Source: Planctomicrobium piriforme (GTDB lineage Bacteria; Planctomycetota; Planctomycetia; Planctomycetales; Planctomycetaceae). Taken from it: DNA of 64,000 bases. Numbering within the stretch: position 1 is the first letter of the stretch; the number at the start of each line of letters is the position of its first letter. The notes beneath the pieces are model-generated. The model had not been told where the DNA came from, ran no database searches, and was given only the letters and a program-made list of their open reading frames with translations. The stretch is taken from the NCBI RefSeq assembly GCF_900113665.1, contig NZ_FOQD01000011.1:1-64000 (forward strand). Direction: 5' to 3'. A program made the translations under genes and the position numbers. Positions 35,440-45,301 of the stretch are shown one piece after another.

Positions 35440-36471
35440 ATGATTATGAAGCAGACTTCCGCAGCGATTCAGCAGTCGATCCCGTTCCTTGAAGCCGTAC
35501 GCGAACGGATCGGAAAGGTGATTATCGGGCAGGACGTGGTTGTCGAACGGGCGCTCATCGCGCTCCTTTCGTCCGGCCATTTGCTGCTGCAAGGGGTGCC
35601 CGGCCTCGCGAAGACGCTGCTGGTGTCGACCTTGTCGAAGGCGATTCACCTGCAGTTTGCCCGTGTGCAGTTCACCGTCGACCTGTTGCCGTCGGACATC
35701 CTGGGTTCGCAGATACTCGACAGCCGTACGAACTCCTTCACGACCATCAAGGGACCGGTCTTTACAAACCTGCTCCTTGCGGACGAAATCAACCGTGCCG
35801 CTCCCAAAGTGCAAAGCGCATTGCTCGAAGCCATGCAGGAACGCCGCGTCACGATTGGAGGCGAAACCTTTTCGCTGCCGACTCCGTTCCTCGTGATCGC
35901 CACGCAGAACCCGGTCGAACAGGCCGGGACGTTCGAGTTGCCGGAAGCACAACTCGACCGCTTCATGCTCTGCCACCGGCTGCAATACCCGACCCCATCC
36001 GAAGAGAAGGAAGTGCTGCGACGTAACGCCGCCCTGGGGATTCGCCGCGAAGGGGCAGGGGCCGTTGCCAAGACCGAATTCGATTCCATCGACGAAGGCC
36101 CCATCGGCGGCCCGGATGATCTCGTCGCCGCCATGGAAGCCGTCCATCATGTGCATGTCAGCGAAACCTTCATCGACCATGTCGTCGAGCTGGTGAATCG
36201 CACCCGTATGCATCCCGCGCTGGAATTCGGGGCCAGCCCTCGTGCCGGGATCGCACTGGTTCGCGCTTCCCGCGCCCGGGCGGTGATTCACGGTCGTGAC
36301 TTTGTGATTCCGGACGATCTGTACTCGTTGGCTGAAGACGTGCTGCTGCATCGTATTCGCCTCAAGTACGAAGCCCTGGCCGACGGCCTCACTGGCGAAG
36401 AAGTGTTGCGCGAGATGCTGGCGGAGTTTGGCGGGCCGGCTCCGGTGGCCGCCCGCGTCGCCGTTTATTGA
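35440..36471 (+). CDS. MoxR family AAA+ ATPase
   Basis: The 343-aa protein (MIMKQTSAAIQQS) has Walker A GVPGLAKT, Walker B LLADEINRA, sensor NPVEQAGTFELPEAQLDRF, and the MoxR-specific SDILGSQ. MoxR ATPases act as chaperones that mature metal- or cofactor-bearing and envelope complexes, together with VWA proteins. It heads the operon. Two in-frame ATGs, six bases apart, are possible starts. Downstream partners are DUF58, VWA and Bat-like genes. Confidence 0.92.
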   Translation: MIMKQTSAAIQQSIPFLEAVRERIGKVIIGQDVVVERALIALLSSGHLLLQGVPGLAKTLLVSTLSKAIHLQFARVQFTVDLLPSDILGSQILDSRTNSFTTIKGPVFTNLLLADEINRAAPKVQSALLEAMQERRVTIGGETFSLPTPFLVIATQNPVEQAGTFELPEAQLDRFMLCHRLQYPTPSEEKEVLRRNAALGIRREGAGAVAKTEFDSIDEGPIGGPDDLVAAMEAVHHVHVSETFIDHVVELVNRTRMHPALEFGASPRAGIALVRASRARAVIHGRDFVIPDDLYSLAEDVLLHRIRLKYEALADGLTGEEVLREMLAEFGGPAPVAARVAVY

Positions 36472-36557
36472 ACTGAAGGTCGCATGCGTTCGATGCCAGG
36501 ATGGCGTCGGCGATGACTGCCTGAAGGGAGCTATGGAGAGCTCCCGGTCAGGTTGCA

Positions 36558-37436
36558 ATGGCCGAATTGAAAATCATGACAAAGCCTGCAGGCTACATTG
36601 AAGACCATCGCGTACTCGACACGCGGCAGTTCAAAATTGCCGTGCGACGTCTTGCCGACAGTCTGGGATACGGCACCGACCGTTCTCCGTTCGTCGGCAG
36701 CGGAATCGACTACGTTCAGTCGCGAACTTACGAACCGGGCGACGCCGTCAAAACGATTGACTGGCGCATCACCGCCCGTACCGGCAAGCCGCACGTCAAA
36801 CAGTACGAAACACCGCGTCGGGTGCCGGTCTGGCTGCTGGTCGATACGTCGGCCTCAATGACCATCGGCATGGGGAAGACCAACAAGTACGAAACCGCGG
36901 TCTTTCTGGCCGGCGGCATCGCACTCTCGTCCCTCGATCGCATGAGCCCCGTCGGCGTGCTCGGTGTTGGCGAACGCCGTCTCCGCGTTCCACCCACGCT
37001 GGCGCGGCCGCAAATCATGGGCTGGCTGCATCAGTTGCGCCGGTTCGAGTTCGGCGAACGAACGCGGCTCTCGGCCGAACTTTCTCAGTTGTCCGCCCAG
37101 TTACCGGAACGGTCACTGATTTTCGTACTGTCCGACCTGCATGACGCCGATGCCGTCGCGATGCTCAAACGGGTCGCAGCACGGCACGAAACGGTCGTCC
37201 TCCAGTTACGAGACCCCGCCTCGCGACCCATGCCGGGCACGGGCTTTCTGCGGGCGAAGGAAGCAGAAACCGGTCGGGCGTTCATCTCCCATCGGCACTC
37301 AGCGCCCGACCTCATGCATGAAGATCTGCGTCGGGCCGGGGTCGATCATCTGTTGATCGATGTGGATGTGCCTTACGTCGGACGGTTGCGTCAGTTTCTG
37401 TTCAGTCGCGGTCAGCTCGGTCGGGGAGGCCGCTAA
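36558..37436 (+). CDS. DUF58/VWA domain protein
   Basis: This is 292 aa. The DUF58 core is GSGIDYVQSRTYEPGDAVKTIDWRITARTGKPHVKQYE, followed by a VWA-like VWLLVDTSASM (D-x-S-x-S metal site) and VLSDLHDADAV. DUF58 proteins are constant companions of MoxR ATPases. The stop overlaps the next start by one base (TAATG). Confidence 0.9.
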   Translation: MAELKIMTKPAGYIEDHRVLDTRQFKIAVRRLADSLGYGTDRSPFVGSGIDYVQSRTYEPGDAVKTIDWRITARTGKPHVKQYETPRRVPVWLLVDTSASMTIGMGKTNKYETAVFLAGGIALSSLDRMSPVGVLGVGERRLRVPPTLARPQIMGWLHQLRRFEFGERTRLSAELSQLSAQLPERSLIFVLSDLHDADAVAMLKRVAARHETVVLQLRDPASRPMPGTGFLRAKEAETGRAFISHRHSAPDLMHEDLRRAGVDHLLIDVDVPYVGRLRQFLFSRGQLGRGGR

Positions 37437-38275
37437 TGAAACAGTGCATCCCTGTTCAATCCTTGTGGCAATCTCTGGTCATCTGCCTGGCATTTGCCTT
37501 CAGCGTCTTCGCGGAAGAGCCGGTCAAAGATTCGACAGTCGGACTCGCCGGTCGAGTCACGATCATCTCGCAGCGCGACGATCTCATCGCCATGACGCCT
37601 GAGCAGTCCGGCAAGCCGGTCCGTATTCGCGTTGTGAACAAAACCAAAGCCGACGCCGGCTGGAAGTACGACGTCGAGTATGTCGCCCTGAAGCCGGGCG
37701 AGTATGACATTGCCACGCTGTTGGTCGACGCCAGCGGTGAACGCGACACTGCCATCGCAGCGAATAACGTCACTGTCGGTGAACTGCTGAATAAAGATAC
37801 TCCGCTCAAAGTCAGCGATACCGATCCGGTCGGAATGTCGTCGCACAGTTGGTATCGCTTGCTGATCGTGGGCCTGACCGTCCTCTGGCTGGCGGCAGGC
37901 GTCTGGCTGTGGAAACTCTTCCCGGACAAGAAACGCGTTTCCACGAAGGACATGACCGAAGAAACACTCCGCGAGTACGTCACGCGAGCCTTGACTGCCG
38001 CTTCCGCCGGACAGTTGACTCGAGAACAGTATGCGGTCGTCGAGCGAATGGTACTGACCTATTGGCAGGACCGGCTGGGACTGCAGAAGGCGAGCGTCGA
38101 TGAAATGCTGGCGGCGCTCAAGATGCATCCCCAGGCCGGCCCGATGCTGTGGTCGCTTGAATCGTTACATCGTCCCGGTGCGCCGGCGCAGATTCCCGCT
38201 GCCAACGTGCTGGGCACGCTCAAACTGACTGGCGAGAGAGAAACCCCTGTCTCGACCTTTTCGGAGGGGCTCTAA
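37436..38275 (+). CDS. Bat-operon membrane protein (BatD-like short form)
   Basis: The 279-aa product has a signal peptide (MKQCIPVQSLWQSLVICLAFAFSVFA), a beta-rich outer part (VGLAGRVTIISQRDDL, WKYDVEYVALKPGEYDIATLLVD), and a membrane span near residues 140-160 (LLIVGLTVLWLAAGVWLW). The cytoplasmic helical tail has EETLREYVTRALTAASAGQ. The position between DUF58 and the VWA genes is where DUF4381/BatD-like proteins sit. The exact family is not certain. TAATG joins it to its neighbours. Confidence 0.65.
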   Translation: MKQCIPVQSLWQSLVICLAFAFSVFAEEPVKDSTVGLAGRVTIISQRDDLIAMTPEQSGKPVRIRVVNKTKADAGWKYDVEYVALKPGEYDIATLLVDASGERDTAIAANNVTVGELLNKDTPLKVSDTDPVGMSSHSWYRLLIVGLTVLWLAAGVWLWKLFPDKKRVSTKDMTEETLREYVTRALTAASAGQLTREQYAVVERMVLTYWQDRLGLQKASVDEMLAALKMHPQAGPMLWSLESLHRPGAPAQIPAANVLGTLKLTGERETPVSTFSEGL

Positions 38276-39189
38276 TGTTTGCTTACCCCTGGCTGCTGGT
38301 GCTGCTGGTCTTGCCGGTCTGGATGATTCACTGGGTCTGGACCCGGCGCGGCGGACGAGTTTCGCTTCCGCATGACTACGTTGCTCCGTCTTCTCGCAGG
38401 AGTTGGGCATGGGCGATTCACCTGGCGGAATCACTGCCGGCCGTCTTGCTTGCCGTCGGGATCATCGTACTGGCGAATCCGCTCCGCTTCGGCCAGCCGG
38501 TCGACAAGCGTCAGCTCACCAACATCGAAATTCTGGTCGACGTCTCCGGCAGTATGGCCTTCCCGATGGGCAACGAACGCCGGTACGACGTGGCCATGCG
38601 AGCACTGAACCAGTTTCTCGAAATGCGTCAGGGAGACGCCTTCGGACTGACGTTCTTTGGGATCGAAGCGCTGCATTGGGTGCCGATCACGACCGATGTT
38701 TCAGCCATCCGGCTCGCGGCTCCTTTCATGGACCCCCAAACCGTCCCGCCCCGCTTCGGCGGCACGATGATCGGCAATGCCCTCTTGAAGTGCCGTGACC
38801 AGTTCAACAACTGCCCGACGGGAGATCGCATGGCCCTGCTGATCTCGGACGGCCAGTCTGGCGACTTCATGCAAAACGACAACGACGTCGTGGTGGCCGA
38901 GCAGATGAAAGAAGCCGGCATCAAGGTGTTCACGATTCACATCGGCGAGGGAGATGTTCCGCTCAGTATCAGAACAGTGGCCCGCATCACCGGCGGGATG
39001 GCCTTCGCAGCCTCGGATACGGAATCGCTCAAGGAAGTCTTCAAACAGATTGACGCGATGAAGCGGATGGAACTGGAACGCCAGAATCCCGAAATGCAGG
39101 ACAATTATTTCGTCGCCGCCACGGTCGGATTGGCCGCTGTGTTGCTCAGCCTGATGACTGCCTTTGGATTGAGGTACACGCCATGGTAA
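38275..39189 (+). CDS. VWA-domain membrane protein, BatA-like
   Basis: The 304-aa protein has a short N-terminal membrane segment (MFAYPWLLVLLVLPVWM), a second span (PAVLLAVGIIVLANP), a VWA domain with MIDAS motif DVSGSM, and threonine in GGTMIGNAL. A C-terminal span is VAATVGLAAVLLSLMTAFG. This is the BatA arrangement of the Bat aerotolerance-type complex. It overlaps its neighbour by one base (TAATG). Confidence 0.88.
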   Translation: MFAYPWLLVLLVLPVWMIHWVWTRRGGRVSLPHDYVAPSSRRSWAWAIHLAESLPAVLLAVGIIVLANPLRFGQPVDKRQLTNIEILVDVSGSMAFPMGNERRYDVAMRALNQFLEMRQGDAFGLTFFGIEALHWVPITTDVSAIRLAAPFMDPQTVPPRFGGTMIGNALLKCRDQFNNCPTGDRMALLISDGQSGDFMQNDNDVVVAEQMKEAGIKVFTIHIGEGDVPLSIRTVARITGGMAFAASDTESLKEVFKQIDAMKRMELERQNPEMQDNYFVAATVGLAAVLLSLMTAFGLRYTPW

Positions 39190-40208
39190 TGCTTCCTGTC
39201 AGCCTGGCGGTCGCGGTCTGCGTTTTGGCAACGCTCGCCGAAATGGTGCATCAGCGTCGCGTGCAAAGGGTCTCCGGGCTGGTGTTCGGCCCGCATCGCG
39301 GACTCTCAGTCGCTGCGCGCCTCGCCCCGGTTTTGCGAGTGGTCTCGCTGACTGCCGTGACCTGGGGATTGACTGTCCTCATCCTGTTGCCACCCAAAGC
39401 CCACGGGCTTGTCGAACTGCCCAAAGAGCAGCGACAGAATCTGATCATCGCCCTCGACGTTTCCCCCAGTATGCGAGCCGTCGACGCGGGACAGAAGCAC
39501 GACATCTCCCGGATGCGGCGTGCGGCAGAGGCCATCGAATCGATCTTCAGCCGGTCTACCATGGAAGGCATGACGGTGTCGGTCGTCGCGTTTTACACCA
39601 AAGCGAAGCCGGTAGTGGTCCAGTCGACCGACATGGAAGTCATTCGACATGTCACCAACGACCTTCCGCTGCATTACATGTTCGACTCCGGCAAAACGAA
39701 CATTCTCGCAGGCATCGAAACCAGCGCTCAATTGGCGAAGAACTGGCCACTCAACAGCACCACGTTGCTCGTCATTACCGATGGCGACACCGTCCCGTCG
39801 ACCGAACTGCCCCTGTTCCCCCCCAGCATCAAGGATCTGTTGCTGATTGGAGTCGGCGACCCGAATAACGGAACCCGCGTGAACAGCGAACTCACGCGTC
39901 AGAATGTCGACGCCCTGCGTCAGGTGGCGATGCGGTATCAGGGGAACTACCACAACGCGAACGAACAGAACCTGCCGACCACCTTGCTGAACGATCTGGC
40001 GATCAGTTCGCGGCGCTCCAAACGCAGTCAATTTTCAATGAAGGACTGGGCGCTGCTGTGCGTTGGCGCCGGCAGCCTGATGTCTGCCGCTGTCCCGCTG
40101 GGATTGGCCCTGTTCGGCACCCGCTGGCGGCCTGGCACGACAGACGTCGCCCGCACGGCGGTGAAGCGGACCTCCGAAAGATATTCACTGAAGAATGTGG
40201 CCAGTTAA
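39189..40208 (+). CDS. VWA-domain membrane protein, BatB-like
   Basis: The 339-aa product has a signal/anchor (MLPVSLAVAVCVLATLAEM), a span (RVVSLTAVTWGLTVLILLP), the VWA MIDAS DVSPSM and a following SGKTNILAG. A C-terminal span LCVGAGSLMSAAVPLGLALFG completes it. I chose the second ATG at 39189, since it gives the same TAATG one-base junction as the two upstream genes; ATG 39183 is also in frame. Confidence 0.85.
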   Translation: MLPVSLAVAVCVLATLAEMVHQRRVQRVSGLVFGPHRGLSVAARLAPVLRVVSLTAVTWGLTVLILLPPKAHGLVELPKEQRQNLIIALDVSPSMRAVDAGQKHDISRMRRAAEAIESIFSRSTMEGMTVSVVAFYTKAKPVVVQSTDMEVIRHVTNDLPLHYMFDSGKTNILAGIETSAQLAKNWPLNSTTLLVITDGDTVPSTELPLFPPSIKDLLLIGVGDPNNGTRVNSELTRQNVDALRQVAMRYQGNYHNANEQNLPTTLLNDLAISSRRSKRSQFSMKDWALLCVGAGSLMSAAVPLGLALFGTRWRPGTTDVARTAVKRTSERYSLKNVAS

Positions 40209-40295
40209 TACGGCAACGGATGCGGGCGAGCGGTTCCCGTCGAGCCGTTCAGAAGAATTGACCATTCACGTCACAAGGAAAAGTGAGTCGCACAC

Positions 40296-41000
40296 ATGCT
40301 CAGAAACCTTTTGCTCGCCGCCTGGCTGATGACCCCGATCGGGGGCTATTTGTGCCAGCAGTATGCCGCTCCGGAACTCATCAAGTCGAATCAGGCCTCC
40401 GCCGCGTTTTCGCAAGCCTCCATGCTGACTCAGCAGGAAGACTGGGAGAGCGCTGTCGCCGTGCTGCTCGAAACCCAGGCCCTGGTGCCGGAAAAAGACG
40501 TTCGCACCCAGAACCAACTGAAACTCGAAATCGCCAAGCTCTATCTGCGGCAGGGCATGCTGGATGACGCCCGCGACGCCTTGGTGAACCTGGGCGACAA
40601 ACTGGCAACATCGACCAGCGAACAGGCCCCGGATCAGTTCCGCCGCGAATACCAACGGGTCATGGCGAACACCGACTTTTACACCGCCTGGCAACTGCGG
40701 GTGCAGGGCGAAGTCCGCGATACCTGGGAGCCGGTCCTCGATGGCGCCCGGCAGTCGTTCCGCCAGCTCGCGGAAACCGCGAACACCGATGCCGAACGTA
40801 CGTCTCGTGCAGAAGACAACGAGTCGGCCATTCGCCTGGCGTTTCTGGATGACGAAGACCTCATCGGCACTCCGTTCCCCAAGAAGTGCCAGTGCAAAAG
40901 CAAGTGCAAGAATCCGAGCAAGAAGAAGCCCAAGAAGCTGGAAGAACCCAAAGATTCTGCCGGTCAGGGTGAAGATGATCCCGACACCACCGGCACCTGA
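40296..41000 (+). CDS. TPR-like membrane protein with CxCxxxC tail
   Basis: The 234-aa product has a membrane anchor at the N-terminus (LLLAAWLMTPIGGYLCQQY) and a helical repeat region (AFSQASMLTQQEDWESAVAVLLETQALVP, EIAKLYLRQGMLDDARDALVNLG) like the tetratricopeptide proteins BatC/BatE. The end carries KKCQCKSKCKN (C-x-C-x3-C) and a Lys-rich acidic tail. The Cys cluster is unusual and could bind metal; this is inference. It belongs to the MoxR operon by orientation and spacing. Confidence 0.65.
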   Translation: MLRNLLLAAWLMTPIGGYLCQQYAAPELIKSNQASAAFSQASMLTQQEDWESAVAVLLETQALVPEKDVRTQNQLKLEIAKLYLRQGMLDDARDALVNLGDKLATSTSEQAPDQFRREYQRVMANTDFYTAWQLRVQGEVRDTWEPVLDGARQSFRQLAETANTDAERTSRAEDNESAIRLAFLDDEDLIGTPFPKKCQCKSKCKNPSKKKPKKLEEPKDSAGQGEDDPDTTGT

Positions 41001-41085
41001 TTTTGCTTGATCGACGTGGCCTGCAATCACTTTTGATCTGGAAACGAAACAATTGATTCTCTGTTGATTCCTGGAGTGTTCTGAA

Positions 41086-44000
41086 ATGGTGATGTCACGA
41101 TTTGTGCCGGCGACCTTATGCCTGTTGGCGATCGCGCCGGGACTGCCTGCCGATGAGCCCAAGACCGAAGCGATTCCAGCGGCAGCGAGTGCCGCGGCGC
41201 CGGTTGAGGACCGCAAGGCGTTGATCGGCGCGTTCAAGCTCGAACGCGCTCCCGACGCCGTCCTCAAGGCCTGGCAGACGGAAGCGACCGACGCCGCCAA
41301 ATCGGGAACCTTCCAGGAGCAACTGGCAGCGTTTCAACAGAATGTGATTGCAGGCCGCTGGGATCAGGTGAAAACCTACCTGGCAGGCTTGCCGACCGAG
41401 GAAGGGACGGCGCTTTATCAACGCCTCCTGCTTCAAACGGCAGTGCTGCCGCCGGAAGACCCGCAGGTTACTGCCAATCGCGGCTTTCCCATTGCACCAA
41501 AGTTTCGGCAGAAGTCCTTTATCACTGCGGCCGACGTCATCGGTTTGCTGAGCTGTGCTCCGCAGCAGCCGATTCCACAAACCCAGGTCAAAGCCGTTTC
41601 TGGCGTTCTGAAAGCCTATCTGGGACGCAATGGCGATCTCAACGAACTGCTCACACTGTTGCGGGCACAACTCGACGCCAGTTCGCCCGTCATCACCCGG
41701 GCTTTCCTGGCAGACGCCCTGGTGACTGCCGGACATGTGGAGATCGGACAGGAGTTCCTCCCCGATCGGGCGACCGCCATCGCCACGAACGATCCGGCGA
41801 TCCTGTTGCTGGTCGCCCGCTTTGACGAAGCCTTGTATGAAAAGTCGAAGCAGTCGGATGATCTCAACCGCGCCTGGGAGATCGTCAGCACGCTGACCCT
41901 CCGCAGCGACATCAAGGATGACCAGCGGAACGACATTCAATCCAAGTGCCTGGAACTCTTAGTGAAGCTGCCGACCGAACAGGCGGACATCTGGCTGAAG
42001 ACGCTGTTCGACAATCATCCGGAAACAACCCGTCAGATTCTCGTGAACGTTGGGGCTCGCGCACTTCGCGGACTCGAAGATCTGCCGACAGATGCCAATG
42101 CACGGTTCTCGCAGCTCAAGCAGCTCAATCGTTTTGGAACCGCGCTCATCGAGTTCAATCCGAAGCTCGCCGACGAACTGCAGCCGCTGCTCTCGCTGAC
42201 GGCAACGGCCTGGCTGCGGGAATGCGATTTTTCGATCGTGAATGACGAATCCTCGGCGAAGGTGCCCGACGCACAGCGCGATGCCTGGGGTAACATCTAC
42301 TATGACGACTTCGGCTTCCGGCAGAAAAAAGAAGAAGCGCCAAAACCGGTAGCCATTCGGATCGTCGAACTGCTGAAAATCGTGCCGTCGCCAGCCTGGC
42401 AGGAGAAAGTCGAACGCGGTCTCGCCGTGCAAGTGCCGGATCTCGTGGCCCGCATGGCCATCAAAATCGGCGACTTCCCGGCGGCAGCCGACGCGATTGG
42501 AACTCTCGCGAAACAGAATGCCGAGCTGGCTCACAAACGAGCCAACGATTTTCTCGACAGTTGGACCAGTTGGCACGACAGCAACTCTGGCGGCACGCTG
42601 CGGACGATGAGCAGCTACGCCATGATGTTCGGCGGACAACAGGGAGGCGGCATTCCGCTCACCCGATCCAAGCAGAATCGCAACCTCGGCGAACTCGAGA
42701 AATGGGTACGGCTGTTCCAGACCTTCCCGATGCCGCAACCGGACCAGGAAAAGATCGTCAAAGCGTTCGTGCAGTGTCACGGCGCCGCAGAGGTCTATCA
42801 GTCAGAAGCAATTAGCGGGGTCTTTGGCTCAATCAAGGATCTGAAGCCTGTCACCGTCGCCGACCTCGCTCAGGCGATGCGATCGAATCTCGCCGGGATG
42901 TGGCGCAGCCCCAAGGTTCAGGATGCGTTTCAGACCAAACGCACCGAAATCGACATGCAGGAAGAGGTCAAACACGGCTATATCACGATCGGCGCCTTCG
43001 TCCGCGAATACATCAGCAAGTATCCGCAGGACTGGCGTCTGGCCCTTGTCTCGGCCGCCCTGCTGCATGATGAAGCGGAATACCTGAAGTCACTCGGAGA
43101 CGAAACCGGCTATATCCAGCGTCGCACCGAGGCATTTGCCGGCTTCCAGAAAGCGGCCGAGAGCTATGCCGCCGCGTTGCCGACTCTGACTTCCGACAAC
43201 GAATCGAACGACGCTTTCGAGTTCTGGTTCGCCGCCAGTCTCGGAGCCTGCGATCTTCCTCTGATCGCTGAAGGCGCTTCGCCGTTTGGTCATCAGACTG
43301 AAAAAATCCGCAACGCGATTCTCGCCCTTCCGGGCGATGCCTCGAAGCGGCACATGGAACGCTTTGCCAACCAGCTCTTCACCCGCATGTCGGCCCTCAA
43401 GCCGAACGTGAAGTACTCGTACCTGCACGCCGGCTTTGACATCGTGGGAGACCACCCGGCCGCACGCGATGCACGCGAGACCTTCGAATACTACAGCGAC
43501 CTGCTGCGTGAAATTCAGTTGGTCACTGAACTCGACGGCCCGAGTACGATCAACCCGACCCAGCCGTTCGGCCTGTTCGTGAACATTCGCCACACGCTGG
43601 AAATCGAACGGGAATCCGGCGGGTTCAGCAAATATCTCAAAGCTCCCAATCGCTTCGAAAGCCCGGTCGATTACCGCGAACGCTTTGAAAAGTCGGTGCA
43701 GACCGCGCTCAGCGAGCAGTTCGACGTGATCTCAATCACCATCGAAGATCCCGCCGTCAAATCGCGGACCGTCTCGCAGCCAGGCTGGCGTGTCACGCCG
43801 TACGCCTACGTCACGATGAAGGTCAAAGGACCGCAGGTCGACATTATTCCCCCCCTGTCGATGACCTTCGACTTTAACGACAAGAACAACACGGTCGCAC
43901 TGCCGATCAGCTCGAAGACGCTCGCCATTGATGCCAAGTCGAGCACCGCTCCGATCCGCCCGGTTGCGGACGTGACGGTGAATCAGACCGTCGATGAACG

Positions 44001-44682
44001 GAAACTGGCCGACGGCATTCTCATTGTCGACATCATGGCCAAAGGCCACGGCCTGATTCCGCCGCTGGAAGATCTGCTGACGTTCGAAGACCCGGGCTTT
44101 GCCGTTTCAAAAATGGATGACCGCGGCATTCTGGTTCAGAACTTCGATAACTCGGGCAGCGCTGTGTCGGTCAACTGCGAACGGCAATGGCAGATCACCT
44201 TCAAGCCGAAGGAAGCGACCGTCATTCCGGCCAGCTTCACGTTCGGAAAACCCAAGCTGGCCGGCATGAATCTCACTTTGCAGCGCTATGACGATGCCGA
44301 CCTGGTGACCGCCCTCGCCACGATCCCCCTCAATAACGGCAAAGTCATTCGTCAGTCCTGGCCGCTGATGCTGGCAGGACTCGGTGCGGCACTTGTCATG
44401 GTGGCCCTGTTCGTCGTCTGGCGTCAGAGCCAGTCGCGAAACCTCGTGGGCCAGTTGGCGGGCGTTGGCGACGGTCTCCCGACCGATCTCACGCCGTTCA
44501 TCGCGGTCGGGTTGCTTCGCAATGTACTCAACGCAGGCGACCTGAACCCGCAGCAACGGGGAGAACTGCAGTCCGAACTGGAAGACCTCGAAGAGGGCTA
44601 CTTCCGCGCCGAAACGGCCTCCAACACCGACCTGCGTTCTCTTTGTCAGCGATGGCTGCAATCGGGACGAATGTCGCTTTAA
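41086..44682 (+). CDS. very large membrane-anchored protein of the Bat-like operon
   Basis: The 1198-aa product has a signal peptide (MVMSRFVPATLCLLAIAPGLP). A long helical-repeat region follows (EEQLAAFQQN-type repeats, ADQLLSCAPQQP, DSWTSWHDSNSGGTLRTMSSYAMMFGGQQGGG). A beta-rich C-terminal third has YVTMKVKGPQVDIIPPLSM and FKPKEATVIPASFTFGKP, similar to BatD/oxygen-tolerance proteins. A membrane span follows near residue 1110 (LMLAGLGAALVMVALFVVW), then a short cytoplasmic helical end. It is unusually long for the operon type. The family is not certain. Confidence 0.65.
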   Translation: MVMSRFVPATLCLLAIAPGLPADEPKTEAIPAAASAAAPVEDRKALIGAFKLERAPDAVLKAWQTEATDAAKSGTFQEQLAAFQQNVIAGRWDQVKTYLAGLPTEEGTALYQRLLLQTAVLPPEDPQVTANRGFPIAPKFRQKSFITAADVIGLLSCAPQQPIPQTQVKAVSGVLKAYLGRNGDLNELLTLLRAQLDASSPVITRAFLADALVTAGHVEIGQEFLPDRATAIATNDPAILLLVARFDEALYEKSKQSDDLNRAWEIVSTLTLRSDIKDDQRNDIQSKCLELLVKLPTEQADIWLKTLFDNHPETTRQILVNVGARALRGLEDLPTDANARFSQLKQLNRFGTALIEFNPKLADELQPLLSLTATAWLRECDFSIVNDESSAKVPDAQRDAWGNIYYDDFGFRQKKEEAPKPVAIRIVELLKIVPSPAWQEKVERGLAVQVPDLVARMAIKIGDFPAAADAIGTLAKQNAELAHKRANDFLDSWTSWHDSNSGGTLRTMSSYAMMFGGQQGGGIPLTRSKQNRNLGELEKWVRLFQTFPMPQPDQEKIVKAFVQCHGAAEVYQSEAISGVFGSIKDLKPVTVADLAQAMRSNLAGMWRSPKVQDAFQTKRTEIDMQEEVKHGYITIGAFVREYISKYPQDWRLALVSAALLHDEAEYLKSLGDETGYIQRRTEAFAGFQKAAESYAAALPTLTSDNESNDAFEFWFAASLGACDLPLIAEGASPFGHQTEKIRNAILALPGDASKRHMERFANQLFTRMSALKPNVKYSYLHAGFDIVGDHPAARDARETFEYYSDLLREIQLVTELDGPSTINPTQPFGLFVNIRHTLEIERESGGFSKYLKAPNRFESPVDYRERFEKSVQTALSEQFDVISITIEDPAVKSRTVSQPGWRVTPYAYVTMKVKGPQVDIIPPLSMTFDFNDKNNTVALPISSKTLAIDAKSSTAPIRPVADVTVNQTVDERKLADGILIVDIMAKGHGLIPPLEDLLTFEDPGFAVSKMDDRGILVQNFDNSGSAVSVNCERQWQITFKPKEATVIPASFTFGKPKLAGMNLTLQRYDDADLVTALATIPLNNGKVIRQSWPLMLAGLGAALVMVALFVVWRQSQSRNLVGQLAGVGDGLPTDLTPFIAVGLLRNVLNAGDLNPQQRGELQSELEDLEEGYFRAETASNTDLRSLCQRWLQSGRMSL

Positions 44683-44751
44683 TCGCCGACCCCATCGATC
44701 ATGGTCGGCTGAAGAGTTTCGTTGAATTCCTGCATGCGAGAAGGATGGTCT

Positions 44752-45177
44752 GTGGTTCGCTCAATCATTTTGCTGGTAGCCGGGCTTGTTTCCGGCGCCG
44801 TTCTGTTCAGCACCTTCGGGGAACCGGGCGGCGTGTCGACAATGTCGTCCTCGTCGGCCCCCGAGGACGAATGGTTCAAGAAGGAAGTCGTCAATTCGAA
44901 GCTGCCGGTGATCGTCGACTTCACCGCCACCTGGTGCGGACCCTGCAAGGCGATGAAGAAAGACCTCGACAAACTCGAGCAGGAATTCGTCGGCAAGTTC
45001 AAGGTGGTGCCGGTGGATATCGATGAACGTCCCGAGATCAGCGACCACTACAACGTCGACGGCGTGCCGACGCTGCTGATTCTCAAGCGAGGAAAAGTCG
45101 TCGCAAAACGAGACGGCGTCGATGGCGGCAGCGATACCTACGAAGGCCTCAAACAGTTCGTGACGCGGCACCTGTAA
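44752..45177 (+). CDS. membrane-anchored thioredoxin-like protein
   Basis: The 141-aa product is started at GTG 44752 (preceded by GAAGGA), giving VVRSIILLVAGLVSGAVLF, an N-terminal anchor. The thioredoxin domain has WCGPC (active site), DFTATWCGPC, VDIDERPEIS and the cis-Pro GVPTLLILKRGK. It should face the periplasm and act in disulfide exchange. It follows the 1198-aa gene by 69 nt and belongs to the same unit. The Cys-rich TPR partner (40296) is a possible client; that is inference. Confidence 0.88.
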   Translation: MVRSIILLVAGLVSGAVLFSTFGEPGGVSTMSSSSAPEDEWFKKEVVNSKLPVIVDFTATWCGPCKAMKKDLDKLEQEFVGKFKVVPVDIDERPEISDHYNVDGVPTLLILKRGKVVAKRDGVDGGSDTYEGLKQFVTRHL

Positions 45178-45301
45178 GCCAATGGGAGGAAGCTTGGCCC
45201 TCCCAAATCTGACTGAATACTGATCACTGAAAACTGAGAACTTGAGACCACACCAGAATGCGTGTGAGCGAATCACGATAGGGAGATCATCGAGTGCAGC
45301 C

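Noticed and set aside
35242..36558. Minus-strand open frame of 438 codons
   Set aside because: It is antisense to the clear MoxR ATPase gene, with no domain and an atypical composition.
40266..41300. Minus-strand open frame of 344 codons
   Set aside because: It is antisense to the TPR-like and the 1198-aa genes. The plus-strand genes have signal peptides and operon spacing.
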